From NCBI GenBank assembly GCA_903827075.1, contig CAIKGX010000080.1:1-9375 (forward strand): DNA of 9,375 nt. Reading direction: 5' to 3'. Source of the DNA: an uncultured beta proteobacterium (GTDB taxonomy: Bacteria > Pseudomonadota > Gammaproteobacteria > Burkholderiales > Burkholderiaceae). Numbering within the stretch: position 1 is the first letter of the stretch; every line of letters begins with the position of its first letter. A program made the translations under genes and the position numbers. Below the pieces are notes generated by a model. The model worked only from the letters and a program-made list of their open reading frames with translations. It was not told the origin of the DNA and did no database searches. This document shows positions 6,860 through 9,375 of the stretch, piece by piece.

Positions 6860-7237
6860 TTATTTGAGCGCTTGATAAGTCAAGATACCCAAGAAGGTTA
6901 AGACCAAAGAACCAAATAAATGCAGAAGTGCTGTTCCTAGCGCCCAAGTTACCTCACCCCGCTGCATGAACCCAACCACTTCAGCAGAAAAACTAGAGAA
7001 GGTGGTAAGGCCACCTAAGAAACCCGTAATAATTAACAATCTCCACTCAGGAGAGAGAGCTGGATTGTTACCAAAAAAGGCTACGGCTATACCAATTAAA
7101 TAACCGCCCACCATATTAGAAATAAAAGTTCCCAAGGGGAGTGTCGATGCCATGCTTACTGTTGCAAAATTAAACCCGGCCCTGAGCAAGGCCCCAAGAC
7201 CTGCACCGCAGAAAATAGCAAGGATGGATAACCACAT
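6860..7237 (-). CDS. crcB: Fluoride ion exporter CrcB/Fluc
   Basis: A 125-residue inner-membrane protein with four hydrophobic spans that forms a dual-topology dimeric fluoride channel and removes cytoplasmic F-. Conserved features are GAGLGALLR (residues 11-19), GTFISNMVGGYLIG with the pore asparagine N41, and GFLGGLTTFSSFSAE (72-86), which carries the phenylalanine-box residues F80 and F83 and the central Na+-site segment. The ATG at 7237 is preferred over the TTG two codons upstream because AGGA lies eight bases before it. That AGGA overlaps the TAG stop of the preceding dioxygenase, so the two genes are coupled. No room exists for a fluoride riboswitch directly upstream. A single copy is expected to be enough, since one gene can form the antiparallel homodimer. 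It is convergent with the second Bug gene (17 bp gap, no obvious terminator). Confidence 0.95.
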   Translation of the reverse strand: MWLSILAIFCGAGLGALLRAGFNFATVSMASTLPLGTFISNMVGGYLIGIAVAFFGNNPALSPEWRLLIITGFLGGLTTFSSFSAEVVGFMQRGEVTWALGTALLHLFGSLVLTFLGILTYQALK

Positions 7238-7245
7238 AATCAATA

Positions 7246-7249
7246 TCCT
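7246..7249 (-). promoter_or_regulatory. Ribosome binding site of crcB, overlapping the upstream stop codon
   Basis: Minus-strand TAGGAT (7250-7245) contains both the TAG stop of the dioxygenase and the AGGA of the crcB ribosome site. The eight-base spacing favours the ATG at 7237 over the TTG at 7243. Confidence 0.6.
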
Positions 7250-8027
7250 ATTGAATAGAAAAACTCAGCATGCTGATGGAACCCATTTCCAAACCATCTA
7301 CCAACACTTTGGCATGCTCCTGCCCCTCTTGTAAAGCGAGTATGTAGAGTGCGGGCCAATAATGCTCTGCTGTAGGTATGGATAAATGGGCGGCATCTCC
7401 ATATTCCTGCCATTGAATCAAGGGCTCATGATGATCGGCGCGCATCTCTGAAGTAAAAAATGCATTGAACTCTGTGGCCCAAGGATAAGGCTCTACTCCT
7501 TCACCCCAATGCATCGTACTAAGATTGTGAACGACATTGCCGCTCGCCAGAATCAAAATATTCTCGTCTCGCAAAGGGCGTAGTTGTTTTGCCAACTCGT
7601 AGTGCTCTTGAGCAGTTTTAGATCCATCTAAACTCAGTTGAACAACGGGAACATCTGCACGGGGATACAAATACTTCAATACCGACCAAGCACCATGGTC
7701 AATACCCCATTCATGCTCCTCTAGCACTACTGGAACATCCAGCAATTCTTGAATGCGATCAGCTAGCGCCGGACATCCAGGTGCTGGGTATTGAATGTCA
7801 AACAGCGCTTGTGGAAATCCACCAAAATCATGAATCGTTTTAGGCTTAGTCATTGCGGTGATCCAAGTCCCACGAGTGACCCAATGCGCAGAGATGACTA
7901 AGATAGCATCGGGACGCTGAAGAGATTGACCTAAAGACGCCCAAGCCGCTGTATAGCGATTGGGCTCGATAGCGTACATTGGACTGCCATGGCCAGCGAA
8001 TACTGCAGGTTGGCGATGGCCGGTCAT
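7248..8027 (-). CDS. ygiD: Class III extradiol ring-cleavage dioxygenase, LigB/YgiD (4,5-DOPA dioxygenase) type
   Basis: A 259-residue cytoplasmic metalloenzyme of the LigB-like group. E. coli YgiD and plant DODA cleave the catechol ring of DOPA. Metal ligands can be placed by motif: H13 in AGHGSPM, H48 in ISAHW and H222 in TAEHYWP. A further active-site histidine lies in either DHGAW (H111) or SGNVVHNL (H167). Family landmarks in order are HDFGGFP (66-72), YPAPGCP, WGIDHGAWSVL (107-117), VPVVQLSLDG, and a C-terminal SISMLSF that matches the usual end. The length fits YgiD (about 260). An in-frame TAG lies just upstream of the ATG at 8027, so this start is fixed although its Shine-Dalgarno is poor. 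It follows the 45-residue membrane gene by 10 bp and precedes crcB by 10 bp. The natural catechol substrate is unknown. Confidence 0.92.
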   Translation of the reverse strand: MTGHRQPAVFAGHGSPMYAIEPNRYTAAWASLGQSLQRPDAILVISAHWVTRGTWITAMTKPKTIHDFGGFPQALFDIQYPAPGCPALADRIQELLDVPVVLEEHEWGIDHGAWSVLKYLYPRADVPVVQLSLDGSKTAQEHYELAKQLRPLRDENILILASGNVVHNLSTMHWGEGVEPYPWATEFNAFFTSEMRADHHEPLIQWQEYGDAAHLSIPTAEHYWPALYILALQEGQEHAKVLVDGLEMGSISMLSFSIQ

Positions 8028-8037
8028 GAAATACTAA

Positions 8038-8175
8038 TTAACCGAATACATAACCAGTATGTGCTGCAACTAATGCAAATAAAATAGCTAAGCTAGTAGC
8101 GGCTGCCAACATCACGATCAAAGTAATGATCTTTTTGTTGATTTCTTCTTTTGATTCCTTGTGCCATTCGTTCAT
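8038..8175 (-). CDS. Small single-span membrane protein, 45 residues, unknown function
   Basis: The open frame runs from the ATG at 8175-8173 to the TAA at 8040-8038. It has a strong GAGGA six bases before the start (8186-8182). The protein begins with a charged head (MNEWHKESKEEINKK). One hydrophobic span follows (about residues 16-38, IITLIVMLAAATSLAILFA...) and then a short tail ending HTGYVFG. The charged lysine-rich head suggests an N-in, C-out orientation. The good ribosome site, fit between neighbours (10 bp before the dioxygenase, 44 bp after the 55-residue gene) and clear transmembrane pattern argue that it is real although short. I do not recognise a family. It could be a small subunit or regulator of a membrane complex. 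Confidence 0.72.
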   Translation of the reverse strand: MNEWHKESKEEINKKIITLIVMLAAATSLAILFALVAAHTGYVFG

Positions 8176-8219
8176 GCTAAATCCTCATTAAACACATTTA
8201 TTAATAGGGCAATTATCCA

Positions 8220-8387
8220 CTATCGTCCGCGTCCGGCCTTACGCATCACGGATTTCCCGCCACCAAAGCCTGCTTGAGGGCGTCCACCAGGGCCTGAAGG
8301 GCCTTTAGGGGCTGGCGGGCGCACGGGTGGTTTGGCCAATACGGGTTTGGCTACTGTTTTTGAATCTGGTTTTTTATCGTCAGTCAC
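8220..8387 (-). CDS. Small Pro/Gly-rich basic protein, 55 residues, unknown function, GTG start
   Basis: The frame opens at the GTG at 8387-8385 and ends at the TAG at 8222-8220. AGGAG (8398-8394) lies six bases upstream, the best ribosome site in the window, and it decides for the GTG. The sequence starts acidic/basic (VTDDKKPDSK). It then has a Pro/Ala/Lys stretch (AKPVLAKPPVRPPAPKGP) and a Gly/Arg tail ending SVMRKAGRGR. It has no hydrophobic core, no cysteine and a high positive charge, so it is probably disordered and may bind nucleic acid or ribosomes; that is inference from composition. It is the first gene of a minus-strand run toward the small membrane protein, dioxygenase and crcB, and is divergent from the site-2 protease. 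Confidence 0.65.
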   Translation of the reverse strand: MTDDKKPDSKTVAKPVLAKPPVRPPAPKGPSGPGGRPQAGFGGGKSVMRKAGRGR

Positions 8388-8415
8388 TTTTCACTCCTAT
8401 AGATATCATATTGCC
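8388..8415. promoter_or_regulatory. 28-bp divergent gap between the 55-residue gene and the site-2 protease
   Basis: Two start codons face away from each other across 28 bp, most of which is taken by the ribosome site of the minus gene. On the minus strand TATGAT (8410-8405) is a fair -10 match without a clear -35. On the plus strand TATAGA (8399-8404) could be a -10, giving a nearly leaderless protease mRNA. Promoters for at least one gene must lie partly inside the opposite coding region. The element assignments are weak. Confidence 0.3.
8394..8398 (-). promoter_or_regulatory. Ribosome binding site deciding a GTG start
   Basis: AGGAG on the minus strand, six bases before the GTG at 8387. 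The other GTG in the region (8394-8392) leads to a stop after four codons. Confidence 0.7.
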
Positions 8416-9078
8416 ATGATTACTGACTATTCTATCCAAGCTGTTGCAATCAATGCGATTCCCTTGATATTTGCCATCACCATTCATGAGGCTGCCCATG
8501 GCTATGCTGCCCGTCAATTGGGCGATAACACTGCCTATATGCTGGGACGGGTCAGCTTAAACCCCGCTAAACATATAGATCCCGTAGGAACCATCCTCAT
8601 TCCGCTTATGCTGATATTGGCCGGCTCACCCTTCCTGATTGGCTATGCCAAGCCGGTCCCAGTCAATTATGGGCGTCTACGCCACCCCAAAATAGACTCT
8701 ATCTGGGTCGCCCTAGCTGGACCAGGGTCGAATTTCATTCAAGCCCTTATTTGGATGGCTCTTTGGGTGATCCTCCAAGGAATCGGGGTCGATGAGCCCT
8801 TTTTTACCTCCATGGCCAAAGCCGGGGTAATGTGGAACATCGGTCTACTAGTCTTTAACTTACTACCCATTCCACCATTTGATGGCGGTCGTGTTCTTTC
8901 TGGGCTTTTACCAACCCGTCAATCATTAGCCCTAGATAAGCTGGAGCGATGGGGTTTCTTTATCGTCCTAGCGCTGGTTTTTACGGGAATTATTGGTAGC
9001 TTGTGGATGGAACCTTTGAGCAATTTTTTCATAGGAATCATTAACTTCGCCATGACTCCCCTGCGGATGCTTTTTTAA
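8416..9078 (+). CDS. Site-2 protease family protein (M50B intramembrane metalloprotease)
   Basis: A 220-residue polytopic inner-membrane protein. The ATG at 8416 (MITDYSIQAV) is chosen because the longer open frame upstream runs antisense through the 55-residue gene and is not hydrophobic. The zinc motif HEAAH (residues 24-28, H24, E25, H28) sits in the first membrane span. The third ligand is D156 in NLLPIPPFDGGRVL, the usual N-x-x-P-x-x-P-x-D-G-G signature. Between them are GRVSLNPAKHIDPVGT and GYAKPVPVN, both standard in compact bacterial S2P proteins of the Rv2869/SpoIVFB-like 'group III' type without a PDZ domain. The family cuts transmembrane substrates such as anti-sigma factors, but no sigma or anti-sigma gene is nearby and no substrate is known for this compact group. 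The ribosome site is weak. Confidence 0.93.
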   Translation: MITDYSIQAVAINAIPLIFAITIHEAAHGYAARQLGDNTAYMLGRVSLNPAKHIDPVGTILIPLMLILAGSPFLIGYAKPVPVNYGRLRHPKIDSIWVALAGPGSNFIQALIWMALWVILQGIGVDEPFFTSMAKAGVMWNIGLLVFNLLPIPPFDGGRVLSGLLPTRQSLALDKLERWGFFIVLALVFTGIIGSLWMEPLSNFFIGIINFAMTPLRMLF

Positions 9079-9375
9079 GCACCCCCTCAGCAAGAGTCAT
9101 TTTTCTGCGGTATGCTTATTTCAGCGCTATTGCCCATACAAATTTGACGGAGATGCTTCTCTTGAGGCTCCTCGTCAGAATTGTCCTCATCCGAGTCAGG
9201 GAAGCGTTTCTTTGGGAGCATTGACGGCCTGGTCATGGGTTTGAGGACGTTGCTATTGCTTCCGCTATCCTAGTAGAGTCCACCTCCTCCTGCGCTCTTG
9301 GTGGGTGCTAGGGACGAGTTGTACAGGGATTGCTAGGTGGGGACATTCCCTTGCTTGCCCTCGTAGTGATAGATG
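9079..9375. other. 297-bp right end with no standard-code gene; cryptic minus-strand frame interrupted only by two TAG codons
   Basis: No bacterial gene, RNA gene or terminator is recognisable here. By hand count GC is about 52% (153 of 295 bases from 9081). On the minus strand, the frame from 9374 to the TGA at 9089-9087 gives 95 codons with only two stops, both TAG. It reads as a low-complexity hydrophilic protein: IYHYEGKQGNVPT, TAG, QSLYNSSLAPTKSAGGGGLY, TAG, DSGSNSNVLKP, then PKKRFPDSDEDNSDEE and a tail ending QKNDSC. By hand count about 60% of its codons end in G or C. The style resembles a eukaryotic nuclear protein, not the bacterial genes around it. It could be protist DNA with UAG as glutamine joined by assembly or amplification error, a decayed gene, or chance. 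Confidence 0.4.

Noticed and set aside
7238..7260. Fluoride riboswitch before crcB
   Set aside because: Only 10 bases separate crcB from the preceding coding sequence, and no riboswitch-like pseudoknot sequence is visible; nothing similar was seen before 8387.
8332..8415. 28-residue N-terminal extension of the site-2 protease
   Set aside because: It runs antisense over the 55-residue gene and its ribosome site, adds no membrane span, and the family begins close to MITDYS.
9079..9375. Structural RNA such as tmRNA or RNase P RNA
   Set aside because: None of the conserved sequence blocks of those RNAs could be found on either strand by eye.

Overview
The window looks like a chromosomal piece of a freshwater betaproteobacterium, most likely Polynucleobacter or a close Burkholderiaceae relative. 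The reasons are the moderate GC content by eye, the tightly packed and overlapping genes, two orphan Bug/TctC-type periplasmic receptors (a family greatly expanded in Burkholderiales), and the combination of a short TrhO, a short-chain chromate-transporter-like pair and a site-2 protease. The genus is inferred from gene content, not from a marker gene. I see no rRNA, tRNA, IS element, CRISPR array or phage gene.

Layout. (a) 1-2453, minus strand: a tight three-gene operon reading Bug receptor -> CMD/AhpD-like protein -> SAM-dependent methyltransferase, with gaps of 4 and 3 bp. The methyltransferase runs off the left edge of the window. (b) 2544-3311, plus: trhO, a rhodanese-type tRNA U34 hydroxylase of the short form. 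Its stop codon lies inside a hairpin that works as a terminator for the convergent gene. (c) 3343-3645, minus: a 100-residue ABM-type (dimeric alpha/beta barrel) monooxygenase-like protein. (d) 3796-6842, plus: a four-gene operon of D-2-hydroxyacid dehydrogenase, two half-size chromate-transporter-like membrane proteins and a second Bug receptor. The first three genes are joined by TTGA and ATGA stop/start overlaps. (e) 8387-6860, minus: a run of four genes made of a 55-residue Pro/Gly/basic protein with a GTG start, a 45-residue single-span membrane protein, a LigB/YgiD-type extradiol dioxygenase and the fluoride exporter crcB. (f) 8416-9078, plus: a site-2 protease (M50B), divergent from (e) across only 28 bp. 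(g) 9079-9375: no standard-code bacterial gene.

How the parts may work together. Block (d) holds an NAD(P)-dependent 2-hydroxyacid/2-oxoacid enzyme, a two-subunit inner-membrane carrier and a periplasmic carboxylate receptor. This suggests uptake, export or sensing of a small organic acid rather than chromate resistance alone, but that is inference. Block (a) joins another carboxylate receptor to a CMD-fold enzyme and a methyltransferase. Neither Bug gene has TctA/TctB membrane partners in the window, so both receptors are orphans here.

The strangest stretch is the right end. The minus-strand frame 9374-9087 reads as a continuous, acidic, serine-rich protein-like sequence of 95 codons, interrupted only by two TAG codons. 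It resembles a nuclear protein fragment from a eukaryote that reads UAG as Gln, so a chimeric contig end or protist DNA should be tested before it is treated as part of the bacterial chromosome.
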